Source of the DNA: CG2-30-36-16 sp964372115 | Lineage (GTDB): Bacteria; Bacteroidota; Ignavibacteria; Ignavibacteriales; Ignavibacteriaceae | NCBI GenBank assembly: GCA_964372115.1 | Contig: CAYJPN010000009.1 | Span: 94,706-158,705 of the forward strand | DNA length: 64,000 bases | Reading direction: 5' to 3' | Shown: one piece after another, positions 44,630-53,659 of the stretch | Layout of the letters: each line of letters starts with the position of its first letter | Position numbering within the stretch: the stretch's first letter is position 1 | Position numbers and translations under genes: made by a program | The notes under the pieces: model-generated | Told to the model about the DNA's origin: nothing | The model's database searches: none | What the model saw: the letters and a program-made list of their open reading frames with translations, nothing else

Positions 44630-45885
44630 TTAAAAACCTCAATAACTTTCTGTAATCCGTTTATCAAAATATCTACTTCGTTTTTTGTGTTGTACATTGC
44701 AAACGATGCGCGGGTCGTGGCTGGAATTCCATAACGGTGCATCAGTGGTTGTGTGCAATGATGACCCGTGCGGACAGCAATGCCTTCAAAATCTAAAAAT
44801 GTACCGACATCATGAGGATGAATTGTATCGAATATAAAAGAAATAACTCCGCATTTATTTTTTGCTGCGCCTATTATTTTTAATCCGTCAAACTTTAAAA
44901 GTTCCGCTGTTGCGTATTCGAGCAAAATATTTTCGTGAAGAGCGATAGCTTCCAATCCAATTTGGTTAACATAATCGATTGCAGCGCCTAAACCTATCGC
45001 GTCAGCTATGTTCGATGTTCCAGCTTCAAACTTGTACGGCAGTTCGTTGTATGTGCTTTCTTTATAAGTTACCTTAGCTATCATATCGCCGCCGCCCATA
45101 TACGGTGGCATGGCATCGAGTAAATTTTCTTTGCCGTACAAAATTCCAATACCAGTGGGTCCATAAAGTTTATGACCTGAGAATGCGAGAAAATCGCAGT
45201 CAAGTTTTTGCACATCAACTTTTAAATGATTTACAGCCTGTGCGGCATCGAGCAAAACCGGTACGTTGTATTTGTGCGCGGTGTTTATAATTGTTTTTAC
45301 ATCATTTATAGTTCCGAGTGAATTGGAAACAAAATTGATTGCAGCAAACTTAGTTTTATCGTTAAAAAAACTTTCAATATCTGTTAAATTCAATTCGCCG
45401 TTTTCATCAACAGGAATAACTTTTATTGTAAGTTTTTTTTCTTTTGCAATTAACTGCCAGGGGACAAGATTTGAATGGTGCTCCATTGCAGTTATAATAA
45501 TTTCATCACCTTCGCTAAAAAAAGTTCTGCCGTATGAGGCGGCAACGAGGTTAATAGCCTCGGTTGTACCGCGAGTAAAAATTATTTCATTTTCACTTTT
45601 AGCGTTTATAAAACTTTTAATTTTTATTCTGGCATCTTCAAATGCTTTTGTAGAAACTTCGCTAAGATGATGGACGCCGCGGTGTACATTCGCATTCATG
45701 CTGGTGTAATACTCAACAAGCGAGTCAATTACAACCTGTGGTTTTTGGGTTGTTGCTGCGTTATCCAGGTATACAAGCGGTTTGCCGTGTATGGTTTTGG
45801 AAAGTATAGGAAAGTCGTTCCTGATTCTTTCAACATTGTATTCTGTTACTCCCGCCAATCCGGAAGTACCGGTTCTAAGGTTCAC
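44626..45885 (-). CDS. sufS: Cysteine desulfurase SufS
   Basis: A 419-residue class-II cysteine desulfurase that uses PLP to take sulfur from cysteine. Visible sites are the PLP Lys in SGHKLYGPTGIG, the catalytic Cys in RTGHHCTQPLM, and LDNAATTQKP, AMEHHSNLVPWQ and DAAQAVNHLKVDV. It appears to start at a GTG 8 bases after sufD; about 18 residues before NDFPIL are extra compared with most SufS. It passes sulfur to SufU, encoded immediately downstream with a 4-base overlap. Confidence 0.96.
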   Translation of the reverse strand: MNLRTGTSGLAGVTEYNVERIRNDFPILSKTIHGKPLVYLDNAATTQKPQVVIDSLVEYYTSMNANVHRGVHHLSEVSTKAFEDARIKIKSFINAKSENEIIFTRGTTEAINLVAASYGRTFFSEGDEIIITAMEHHSNLVPWQLIAKEKKLTIKVIPVDENGELNLTDIESFFNDKTKFAAINFVSNSLGTINDVKTIINTAHKYNVPVLLDAAQAVNHLKVDVQKLDCDFLAFSGHKLYGPTGIGILYGKENLLDAMPPYMGGGDMIAKVTYKESTYNELPYKFEAGTSNIADAIGLGAAIDYVNQIGLEAIALHENILLEYATAELLKFDGLKIIGAAKNKCGVISFIFDTIHPHDVGTFLDFEGIAVRTGHHCTQPLMHRYGIPATTRASFAMYNTKNEVDILINGLQKVIEVFK

Positions 45886-45893
45886 GTTAATGC

Positions 45894-47210
45894 CTATTGG
45901 TTAAATTTTCTTGATAAAATGTTTTCGATATAATCTCGGACAGGCAGCAGTTTTATTGTTTTTACAACATCGCTTGCAAATGCATGAAGCAGCATGCCGC
46001 GACCGATGTCTTCTCCGATTCCGCGAGTTTTTAGATAAAACATCGCATCTTCGTCAAGCTGTCCTATTGTTGCTCCATGCGAACATTTAACATCATCGGC
46101 AAAAATTTCGAGCTGTGGTTTTGTATTTATCAAAGCGTCATTTGAAAGAATGATGTTATTGTTTTGCTGGAACGCATTTGTTTTTTGTGCATCCTGCCTT
46201 ACGATTACCTTACCGTTAAAAACCCCGCGCGAGCTGTCGTCCAATATACCTTTGTAATGTTCATGACTATTGCAGTGAGCTTTTGCATGATCGATTAAAG
46301 TGTGTGTGTCGCTCAGTTGAGTCCCTTCAATCATAAACAACCCGTTTAGTGTACACTCGCTGCCTTCATCGTTAAACTTAGAATTAATATCCCCGCGTGA
46401 AATATCAGCGCCAAGCGAAACCGCGTGAGATGTAAAATTACTTGAACGCTCCTGGTCTATTTCCATTCTGGAAATATGGAAAGCTTTTTTACTTTCTTCT
46501 TGAAGTTTTATGTGATCGAAAAATGCATTTTCTTCAACCACTACTTCGGTAACGGTATTTGTAAAATAAACATCTTCGTTCAGTGAAACATAATGTTCAA
46601 GCACCGATACACGGGAGTTTTTTTCTGCGACAAATAAATTACGGGGCTGCGTAAGTACTTTGTTATTGCCCGAGTCGGTTATAAAAAGAAGATGAATCGG
46701 ATCTTCAATTATTTTTCCTGCTTTTACATTTACAAACGCGCCGTTAAAAGTATAAGCAGTGCTTAGCGCTGTAAATATTTGCCCTTCACTAATAGCATAT
46801 TTGCCGAAGTGTTTTTCAACAACCGGATTGTTTTCTTCAACCGCCGAGGCAATACTTTTAACAATTAAACCTCCAGGTAGATTGTCAAGCGATGATAGTT
46901 TCTCCTGGAATTTTCCATTCACAAAAACCATCACATATTTAAAAGTATTGCCGAATAAAAACTTTTGAACGTCTTCGGAAGTTAAATTTGATGATTCGGG
47001 AAGCGGGTTAAAAATATGTTTTAGAACCGGCGATAGATTTGTGTAGCGCCATTCTTCATTTTTTAAGTTTGGAAAATCAGCCTTCTCAAATTTCGAAAGC
47101 GCGTCTTTGCGAATTGCGTGCAATAGTTTTTTACTTTGTCCGTTTAAACTTTTTTCAAATGCCGCAAAACCGTTGATTAAACTATTTTTAAAATCTAAAA
47201 TATCACTCAT
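45894..47210 (-). CDS. sufD: SufD, Fe-S scaffold complex subunit
   Basis: From the ATG at 47210 (MSDILDFKNSLING), which has a GGAG site about 11 bases upstream, the protein is 438 residues, normal for SufD. A longer frame to 47348 would overlap sufC by 110 bases with basic, unrelated residues. Hallmarks are NEEWRYTNLSP, the parallel beta-helix core, ECTLNGLFMIEGTQLSDTHT, HYKGILDDSSRGVFNGKV and KCSHGATIGQLDEDAMFYL. SufD forms the SufBC2D scaffold with the two neighbouring products. Confidence 0.94.
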   Translation of the reverse strand: MSDILDFKNSLINGFAAFEKSLNGQSKKLLHAIRKDALSKFEKADFPNLKNEEWRYTNLSPVLKHIFNPLPESSNLTSEDVQKFLFGNTFKYVMVFVNGKFQEKLSSLDNLPGGLIVKSIASAVEENNPVVEKHFGKYAISEGQIFTALSTAYTFNGAFVNVKAGKIIEDPIHLLFITDSGNNKVLTQPRNLFVAEKNSRVSVLEHYVSLNEDVYFTNTVTEVVVEENAFFDHIKLQEESKKAFHISRMEIDQERSSNFTSHAVSLGADISRGDINSKFNDEGSECTLNGLFMIEGTQLSDTHTLIDHAKAHCNSHEHYKGILDDSSRGVFNGKVIVRQDAQKTNAFQQNNNIILSNDALINTKPQLEIFADDVKCSHGATIGQLDEDAMFYLKTRGIGEDIGRGMLLHAFASDVVKTIKLLPVRDYIENILSRKFNQ

Positions 47211-47238
47211 TATCTGTTTGTCTCCGTCTCTTTCCCTT

Positions 47239-47994
47239 TTATATAAGTACTTCGTCTTTAATCCAGTCATAACCTTTTTCTTCAAGTTCGAAGGCAAGTT
47301 CTTTACCGCCCGATTTAACAATTTTACCCTTTGAAAGTACATGGACAAAATCGGGGACGATGTAATTTAGCAGGCGCTGATAATGAGTAACAACTATAGT
47401 TGCATTATCTTTAGATTTTAATTTTGTAACCCCGTTCGCTACAATTCGCAGAGCGTCAATATCCAAACCCGAATCAGTTTCATCAAGTATTGCAAGTTTT
47501 GGTTCGAGCACCGCCATCTGGAAAATCTCATTTCGTTTTTTTTCACCGCCCGAAAAACCTTCATTAACAGAACGCCTTAAAAGGGTACCATCAAGTTCAA
47601 CCATTTTCATTTTCTGTTTTATCATCTGTAGAAAATCAACCGCGTCCATTTGTTCTTCACCACGGTACTTGCGTATTTCGTTAACAGCAGTTTTTAGAAA
47701 ATTTGTGTTACTTACTCCGGGGAGTTCAACCGGGTATTGAAATGCGAGAAATACCCCTTCGCGTGCGCGGTCCTCGGGCGTAAGATCGAGAAGATTTTTG
47801 CCGTTATAAAGTATCTCGCCTTTTGTCACTTCATAACTGCTATGCCCGGCAAGTACATTTGCAAGTGTACTTTTACCGGAGCCGTTAGGCCCCATTATAG
47901 CGTGAACTTCGCCTTTGTTAACAGTTAAATTTATTCCTTTTAATATTTCTTTTCCTTCAACATTAGCGTGAAGATTTTTTATCTCTAATAACAT
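47239..47994 (-). CDS. sufC: SufC, ABC-type ATPase of Fe-S assembly
   Basis: A 251-residue ABC ATPase with no membrane part. Walker A is GPNGSGKST (35-43), the signature is FSGGEKKRNEIFQ, Walker B is AILDETDSGLD and the switch His is in VVTHYQRLL. The SufC-typical phrases GVFLAFQYPVELPGVSNTNF (residues about 85-104) and KSGGKELA are present. It lies between sufB and sufD, and ATP use drives rearrangement of the SufB-SufD core. Confidence 0.96.
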   Translation of the reverse strand: MLLEIKNLHANVEGKEILKGINLTVNKGEVHAIMGPNGSGKSTLANVLAGHSSYEVTKGEILYNGKNLLDLTPEDRAREGVFLAFQYPVELPGVSNTNFLKTAVNEIRKYRGEEQMDAVDFLQMIKQKMKMVELDGTLLRRSVNEGFSGGEKKRNEIFQMAVLEPKLAILDETDSGLDIDALRIVANGVTKLKSKDNATIVVTHYQRLLNYIVPDFVHVLSKGKIVKSGGKELAFELEEKGYDWIKDEVLI

Positions 47995-48042
47995 TTTATT
48001 CCTTAAAAATTCTTTTTTCTTATTTCTTACTTCTTAAACTAA

Positions 48043-49491
48043 CTACCCAACACTTCCCTCAAGACTAACGCTAAGAAGTTTTTGTGCTTCAACCGCAAAC
48101 TCCATCGGTAGTTCTTTGAAAACTTCTTTACAATATCCATTGACGATCAAACCAATAGCGTCTTCAGTTGAGATGCCTCGCTGATTCAAATAAAACAATT
48201 GGTCTTCACCAATTTTTGATGTTGTTGCTTCGTGCTCAATTTGCGCGGACGGGTTGTGGATCTCAAGATAGGGGAATGTGTGTGCGCCGCATTTATCTCC
48301 AATTAACAGCGAATCGCACTGCGAAAAATTACGTGCGCCATCCGCATTTTTTGCAATCTTTACAAGTCCGCGGTAACTGTTTTGACTTTTACCGGCGGAA
48401 ATACCTTTTGAAATAATTGTGCTTTTTGTGTTTTTCCCAAGGTGGATCATTTTTGTTCCGGTGTCTGCTTGCTGGTAGTTATTAGTCAATGCCACCGAAT
48501 AAAACTCGCCGCTTGAATTATCTCCCTGCAAAATACAACTTGGATATTTCCAGGTAATCGCAGAGCCGGTTTCAACCTGAGTCCATGAAATTTTTGAATT
48601 AACACCACGACACGCTCCGCGCTTTGTTACGAAGTTATAAATTCCGCCTTTACCTTGTTTGTCGCCGGCGTACCAGTTCTGAACTGTGCTGTATTTTATC
48701 TGTGCATTATCGAGAGCAACAAGTTCTACAACTGCTGCATGCAATTGGTTTTCATCTCTCATCGGGGCGGTACATCCTTCGAGGTAGCTTACATACGCGC
48801 CTTCGTCCGCAATGATGAGTGTGCGTTCGAATTGTCCGGTATTGGCTGCGTTTATTCTAAAATATGTCGAAAGCTCCATCGGGCAGCGGACACCTTTGGG
48901 AATGTAAACGAACGAACCATCACTAAATACCGCGGAGTTTAACGCGGCATAAAAATTATCGGTTGATGGTACAACACTACCGAGATATTTTTTCACAAGT
49001 TCGGGGTGGTTTATTACAGCTTCGCTGAATGAACAAAAAATAATTCCAAGTTCACCAAGTTTTTCTTTAAAAGTAGTTGCTACCGAAACGCTGTCGAACA
49101 CAGCGTCAACGGCTACACCGCTTAACCGCATCTGCTCTTCGAGCGAAATGCCAAGTTTTTCAAAAGTAGCGCGCAGCTCCGGGTCAACTTCATCAAGACT
49201 ATTGAGCACCGGCTTTTTTTTTGGCGCCGAATAATACGACAGACTTTGATAATCTACGGCAGGGTATTTTACATTTGCCCAATGTGGTTCTTCCATTTTT
49301 AACCAATGCCTGTAAGCTTTCAGACGCCACTTAAGCATAAATTCAGGTTCTTTTTTTATTGCCGAAAGCTGCTTGATAATGTCTTCACTCAAGCCGATAG
49401 GAAGAGTAAAACTCTCTATATCGGTTACAAAGCCATATTTATATTCCTGGTTCGCAAGTTCTTCAATTTTTGAAACTTCAGTCGAACTCAT
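48043..49491 (-). CDS. sufB: SufB, Fe-S scaffold subunit
   Basis: A 482-residue SufB, full length for the family and close to typical forms: YKYGFVTDIES, WRLKAYRHWLKM, VYIPKGVRCPMELSTYFRIN, SQCDSLLIGDKCGAHTFPY with the conserved Cys, and the terminal LFYLNQRGISTEDA. SufB is the main site of cluster building. It is the first gene of the SUF operon; a GGAG ribosome site precedes the ATG, and a promoter is visible about 55-80 bases upstream. Confidence 0.96.
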   Translation of the reverse strand: MSSTEVSKIEELANQEYKYGFVTDIESFTLPIGLSEDIIKQLSAIKKEPEFMLKWRLKAYRHWLKMEEPHWANVKYPAVDYQSLSYYSAPKKKPVLNSLDEVDPELRATFEKLGISLEEQMRLSGVAVDAVFDSVSVATTFKEKLGELGIIFCSFSEAVINHPELVKKYLGSVVPSTDNFYAALNSAVFSDGSFVYIPKGVRCPMELSTYFRINAANTGQFERTLIIADEGAYVSYLEGCTAPMRDENQLHAAVVELVALDNAQIKYSTVQNWYAGDKQGKGGIYNFVTKRGACRGVNSKISWTQVETGSAITWKYPSCILQGDNSSGEFYSVALTNNYQQADTGTKMIHLGKNTKSTIISKGISAGKSQNSYRGLVKIAKNADGARNFSQCDSLLIGDKCGAHTFPYLEIHNPSAQIEHEATTSKIGEDQLFYLNQRGISTEDAIGLIVNGYCKEVFKELPMEFAVEAQKLLSVSLEGSVG

Positions 49492-49544
49492 TTATTCTCC
49501 AATCAGAAAAGATTTTTCTATTTTTTTTCAATTTCCAACTCAAA

Positions 49545-49571
49545 ATTATACAATCTGTACAAAAAAGTCAA
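49545..49571 (-). promoter_or_regulatory. Promoter of the suf operon
   Basis: On the minus strand, TTGACT (49566-49571) and TATAAT (49545-49550) form a -35/-10 pair with a 15-base spacer, or 16 if CTTGAC is taken as the -35. The -10 is a perfect sigma-70 consensus and sits about 54 bases before sufB. The short spacer suggests help or control by a regulator; the Rrf2 protein of the same operon is the obvious candidate. No full IscR-like site is recognised. Confidence 0.55.
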
Positions 49572-49642
49572 GATTAGTTTATTAGTTGTGATTAACCCCT
49601 AATCCGGACGAACCAGAACCAAATTATTTGAGATGAGTGAAT

Positions 49643-49679
49643 GAATGGTTGCCCGTTAGCCAACGGATAATTCATTCAT
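49643..49679. repeat. Imperfect hairpin with TTAGCCAACGG, copy 3
   Basis: Arms GAATGAAT and ATTCATTC flank GTTAGCCAAC, itself nearly palindromic. The TTAGCCAACGGATAA part matches the repeats at 24034 and 30185. The gap 49572-49847 between the suf promoter and the deacetylase gene shows nothing else that I can name. Confidence 0.35.
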
Positions 49680-49847
49680 GCTTTTTAGTCTTTTAGTTTT
49701 CAAATATTCTGCCATACATTACAGAATTTAAGTGTTAAGGTATTAAATACAAGATTCTCAATTTACTTTTGATCATCCAAAGGTGGTTTAGTGGGAATTT
49801 GTTTTTATTTTTGTTGCAATTTTATAAACAAACAAGATACAAACAGA

Positions 49848-50789
49848 ATGAAATATTTTTTAACAGTTACTTTTTGTCTTTTATTTATCGGGCAGTCATT
49901 TATACTTTCACAGACTATCGGAAAATATGTTGCGATTACTATTGATGATTTACCGGCAAGCACTCAAGACTCCTCATACGAAAACAAATATTACATAACA
50001 CAAAATCTTATAGAAAGAATCAGCGCTTCGGATATCCCAGTTATTGGTTTTGTAAATGAAGGCAAATTATATTCTGAGGGAAAACTCCAAACAAACAGAG
50101 TGGAATTATTAAAATTGTGGCTCGATGCCGGCTTTGAACTTGGCAATCACACCTTTTCCCATAATTCACTAAACAAAATCCCGCTTGACGAATACACTGC
50201 CGATATTATTAAGGGGGAAAAAGTATTAAGAAAATTAAGCGGTAATATCAGATATTTTCGACACCCTTATCTTCATACCGGTTTAAGCGATGAAGTCCGA
50301 AACGGCTGTAATCAATTTTTAACCGACCATGGTTACACAGTAGCGCCTGTTACAATTGATAACAGCGAATGGATATACGCAAGCGCCTATGAAAGAGCAT
50401 CTCTTGATTCGAATAAGGAACTGATTAAAAAAATCGGAGCAGATTATGTGAATTATATGGAAAATGTATTTGCATATTATGAATCTCAGTCTCAAAAATT
50501 ATTTGGTAGGAATATAAAACATATTTTGCTTATTCACGCAAACCGGTTAAACGCCGACACATTTGACAAACTTAGTTTGATGATAAATAAGAGAGGATAT
50601 AAATTTATTACTCTTGACGAAGCCTTGAGAGATGATGCATACAAAAGCGAAGATAAGTTTTACAAAAACAATGGTATTTCTTGGCTTCACAGATGGGCGT
50701 TAACTGCCGGTAAAAAGGGGGATTATTTTGCCGGAGAGCCTGTGCCCGAAAAATATATAAATGATGTTGCCGGGATAAAAGGGTATTAA
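49848..50789 (+). CDS. Secreted polysaccharide deacetylase (NodB domain)
   Basis: The ATG at 49848 begins a clear signal peptide (KYFLTVTFCLLFIGQSFILS); an upstream frame to 49791 adds 19 Cys/Phe-rich residues that are unlikely. The mature protein has NodB motifs: ITIDDLPAS (catalytic Asp), FELGNHTFSHNSLN (H-x-x-S-H metal ligands) and RHPYLHTG. It acts on acetylated sugar polymers such as chitin-like or cell-wall glycans; the substrate is unknown. Length is 313 residues. It lies alone, between the suf promoter and the convergent cytochrome gene. Confidence 0.88.
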   Translation: MKYFLTVTFCLLFIGQSFILSQTIGKYVAITIDDLPASTQDSSYENKYYITQNLIERISASDIPVIGFVNEGKLYSEGKLQTNRVELLKLWLDAGFELGNHTFSHNSLNKIPLDEYTADIIKGEKVLRKLSGNIRYFRHPYLHTGLSDEVRNGCNQFLTDHGYTVAPVTIDNSEWIYASAYERASLDSNKELIKKIGADYVNYMENVFAYYESQSQKLFGRNIKHILLIHANRLNADTFDKLSLMINKRGYKFITLDEALRDDAYKSEDKFYKNNGISWLHRWALTAGKKGDYFAGEPVPEKYINDVAGIKGY

Positions 50790-50946
50790 AATTTTATTCA
50801 TTTTAAGAAAAGAAACAGGTAGTTCTATATTTTATTAAAAGAAGATGATAGGGCATGGTTGAATGAAAACTGAATGAAAACATGATGATATAATAATTTG
50901 TTTAGCTCATTTTTTTTTACAGGTAACCAAACAAATTAAAAATAAA

Positions 50947-50976
50947 AAACCCGGCAGTTTTTCAACTACCGGGTTT
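50947..50976 (-). terminator. Terminator after the multihaem cytochrome gene
   Basis: Arms AAACCCGG (50947-50954) and CCGGGTTT (50969-50976) form a stem, extended inside by GTT/AAC. On the minus strand, TTTTTATTTTTAATTTG follows. It is 26 bases past the cytochrome stop and could also stop transcripts from the deacetylase side. Confidence 0.75.
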
Positions 50977-51001
50977 AGTTACATCAAGGGAAAACCTTGT
51001 A

Positions 51002-53356
51002 TTACTTCATCAGAACCATCTTTTTGGTCTGTTTGAATGTCTTACTTCCGTCAATTGCAGAAGCTTCGATTCTATAGAGATAAACGCCGGAAGCAAGTTG
51101 TTTAGAAACTGCGTCGAAACGAGCTTCGTGATAACCAGCGCCTTTTGCTGCGTTTACTAATTCTGTAACAACTTCGCCCATTAAATTATATACAACTATC
51201 TTAACATTACTCTGGAAAGGTACGTTGTATTTTATAATTGTAGCCGGGTTGAACGGATTAGGATAATTCTGTGATAATGAGAATTCTTTCGGACCGCCTG
51301 CAATTGTAATTTCGATTTCTTTTGAGTAGTGAGCTGAACCATCGAAATCAACTTGTTTTAAGCGGTAGTAAACTGAGTTACCGGAAATATTAGAAACGTT
51401 ATCGCTAAATGTATAACCGCGGACTTCTGTAGAAGTACCGTTACCGTTTACGAATCCAACATTTTCCCAAACTTTGCTAGTTCTTCTTTCGATATTGAAA
51501 CCACGGTTGTTAGTTTCGGTAGCTGTTTCCCATGATAAAGTCACCATGTTGTTAGCTTCGCTTCCTGTAAAGGAGATTAATTCAACCGGGATAATACCGC
51601 CAAGAGCTATGATAGATTTTGAAAGCACGTCAACAGCAAATTTAGTATTGTGCATACCTTTCGAACCGTCATAAGCTATAAGCATATAGTTAAAGTATGC
51701 TTTTTTCTGATCTAAACTAAGTACCTGTGTATAGATTACTGTATCCTGTTGTGCTGGCGGCAACCAGTAAACTAATATTTTTGTTAAACCATCAATTTCT
51801 TGAGGAATTGATTCAACATTTCCGTCACCATCGTAATCTGCAATTGCCATAAAATCGTTCCAATTTGTTTTTGGACCGTGGCAGTTTGTACATGCAGCTG
51901 TATGATAATAATCGGTAGCTGCGTTGTGCAGTGTCCATGAGTGACCGCCAACTTTATCTCTATTTACGTTGCCGGTATCTACTGTAGCAACCATATGGCA
52001 GTCTACGCAAAGATTAGCAACTGCAAATTTATGAGCTCCGCTCTGGTAAGGCACACCGTTAAATTCGGCAGCGTTTTTACCAAGGAGGTTATCAGCTTGA
52101 GTTGAATGGTGAGGTCCCCAATGGGAGTTGCTAACTGCAGTTTGTACATAAGTAACGTTATCTTTTCTGCCTTTATGGCAGTTCATACAGATTTGACCTT
52201 TTCCGCCTTCGGTGTATTGATAACCGTTAGCAAGAGTATCGGAACCTGCTGGTGTTGGGCGTAAAGCGCTTTCAAATTCGTTACCATGAGGATCGTGACA
52301 AGCGGCGCAAGTAATTGCTACGTGATCGGCTGCTTTCATCCCTGTAGTGTTGGTTGTTTCACCTTTTGTAAAGTTTACAAAACCTTCTGCATCGTGGCAG
52401 CGGATACAGTTGCCAAGATTGTTATTTTGTGAAGATGCGCCTTGAGCAAATGAGTTTGACCATATTGCTTCTGCGTGAACGGAGTTTTCATACATAGAAT
52501 ATATGTTATGTCTCCATGGTTCATCGTGGCATTGTGCGCAGTTGCCTGCTTCGTTTGAAATCTGGATAAAGGTAGTATTACCACCGTTAGCATGCTGACT
52601 ACCAGCGCCATGGCAATTTTCGCAACCGATAGTTGCTAAATTAACAAGACCAGGATAATCAGTTATTAACGAATCCCATTTTGCTGGGGAAGTTACACCA
52701 TAAAATTGCCAGCCTAATGTAGCTGCAACATCATCAAATCCACCGTTATTTGTTGCTACGTTGTGGTCATAACCGGTTGTGTGGCATTTCATACAGCTTG
52801 TGCTGTAGTGAGTGCTTGTGCTTAACTGTACATTAAATACATTAGCATGACCGGAAACTTTCCATTTGTCATAAATAGCAGCAAATTTAGGCATTCCGGC
52901 ATGGCAGCTCATACATTTTGGCCAAGCGCCGGCAACACCCTGAAAATTACCAACGCCAACATAGTTGGACGCATAGTAAGTTTTAGTGGTATCGTCTGTA
53001 CCCGAAGCTGTTGTAATTGTTAATTTTACCTGGTAAGCGCCAACAACGTCAGGTTTGAAATAAATCCAGTTACCGTTAAAAACGGTAATAGCGGCAGTTG
53101 CACCGGCAGGCTGGCTTAAAATCTGGAATGTTGCGTTTGTAATAGGATCGGTGTTTCCGATATTTTCAGGTGAAGCATACACAAAAGTACCGTTTGGAAC
53201 AATGTCTAAACCGGCATAAACCGAGTTAGTAACTGATGCCAAATTCATTGAAACCAGTGCATGAGGGGTAATAGGTTCATTTTTAATCTTGGCTGTCTGT
53301 GCCATTGTTAAACTGAAGGCTACTAACACCGTCAAGAGTAGTAATGTTTTTTTCAT
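51002..53356 (-). CDS. Nine-haem c-type cytochrome with T9SS tail
   Basis: A 784-residue secreted protein with a signal peptide (KKTLLLLTVLVAFSLTMAQ). After a small beta domain (about 35-135) come nine CxxCH sites: CMSCH, CMKCH, CENCH, CAQCH, CIRCH, CAACH, CMNCH, CVDCH and CTNCH, between about residues 148 and 490. Each would bind haem c covalently. A second beta domain (about 590-690) precedes a T9SS type A sorting tail (LSQNYPNPFNPATIIKYN, YNLMGEVV, KKMVLMK). So the haem chain should reach the cell surface. It may carry electrons to or from an external acceptor. Partner cytochromes are not in the window. Confidence 0.93.
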   Translation of the reverse strand: MKKTLLLLTVLVAFSLTMAQTAKIKNEPITPHALVSMNLASVTNSVYAGLDIVPNGTFVYASPENIGNTDPITNATFQILSQPAGATAAITVFNGNWIYFKPDVVGAYQVKLTITTASGTDDTTKTYYASNYVGVGNFQGVAGAWPKCMSCHAGMPKFAAIYDKWKVSGHANVFNVQLSTSTHYSTSCMKCHTTGYDHNVATNNGGFDDVAATLGWQFYGVTSPAKWDSLITDYPGLVNLATIGCENCHGAGSQHANGGNTTFIQISNEAGNCAQCHDEPWRHNIYSMYENSVHAEAIWSNSFAQGASSQNNNLGNCIRCHDAEGFVNFTKGETTNTTGMKAADHVAITCAACHDPHGNEFESALRPTPAGSDTLANGYQYTEGGKGQICMNCHKGRKDNVTYVQTAVSNSHWGPHHSTQADNLLGKNAAEFNGVPYQSGAHKFAVANLCVDCHMVATVDTGNVNRDKVGGHSWTLHNAATDYYHTAACTNCHGPKTNWNDFMAIADYDGDGNVESIPQEIDGLTKILVYWLPPAQQDTVIYTQVLSLDQKKAYFNYMLIAYDGSKGMHNTKFAVDVLSKSIIALGGIIPVELISFTGSEANNMVTLSWETATETNNRGFNIERRTSKVWENVGFVNGNGTSTEVRGYTFSDNVSNISGNSVYYRLKQVDFDGSAHYSKEIEITIAGGPKEFSLSQNYPNPFNPATIIKYNVPFQSNVKIVVYNLMGEVVTELVNAAKGAGYHEARFDAVSKQLASGVYLYRIEASAIDGSKTFKQTKKMVLMK

Positions 53357-53492
53357 GGGTTTAGCCCCGTAAGTAGTTAATAAATATTAATTGCGAGTTT
53401 CTATACACAATTGCTGTTCCATAATTCTACAATCGTTTATTCATTAAGTGTTGAAAAATTATTGGTATTTATAAATATAGTTCTTCTATGTG

Positions 53493-53515
53493 GGAATGAC
53501 TTTCAAGTCATTTCC
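53493..53515. repeat. REP-like hairpin (GGAATGACTT arms)
   Basis: Arms GGAATGACTT and AAGTCATTTCC pair with one bulged A around a TC loop, resembling the palindrome types linked to RAYT transposases. It is the only feature I see in the gap 53357-53659 between the cytochrome and transporter genes. Confidence 0.45.
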
Positions 53516-53659
53516 AATTTAGAGAAGATATAGCCAATTTTATTAGAATTTTGTTCAATTTTGAAATATATAATTGCCTATTAGTAACTATATAATGCTG
53601 GCAACAGTTTATTATTCTACTTTGCAATTAGATGATTTTATAATGTGTGTAGAAATATT

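Noticed and set aside
47211..47348. 46-codon N-terminal extension of SufD
   Set aside because: Overlaps sufC in another frame and is basic, unlike SufD; the ATG at 47210 has a GGAG site.
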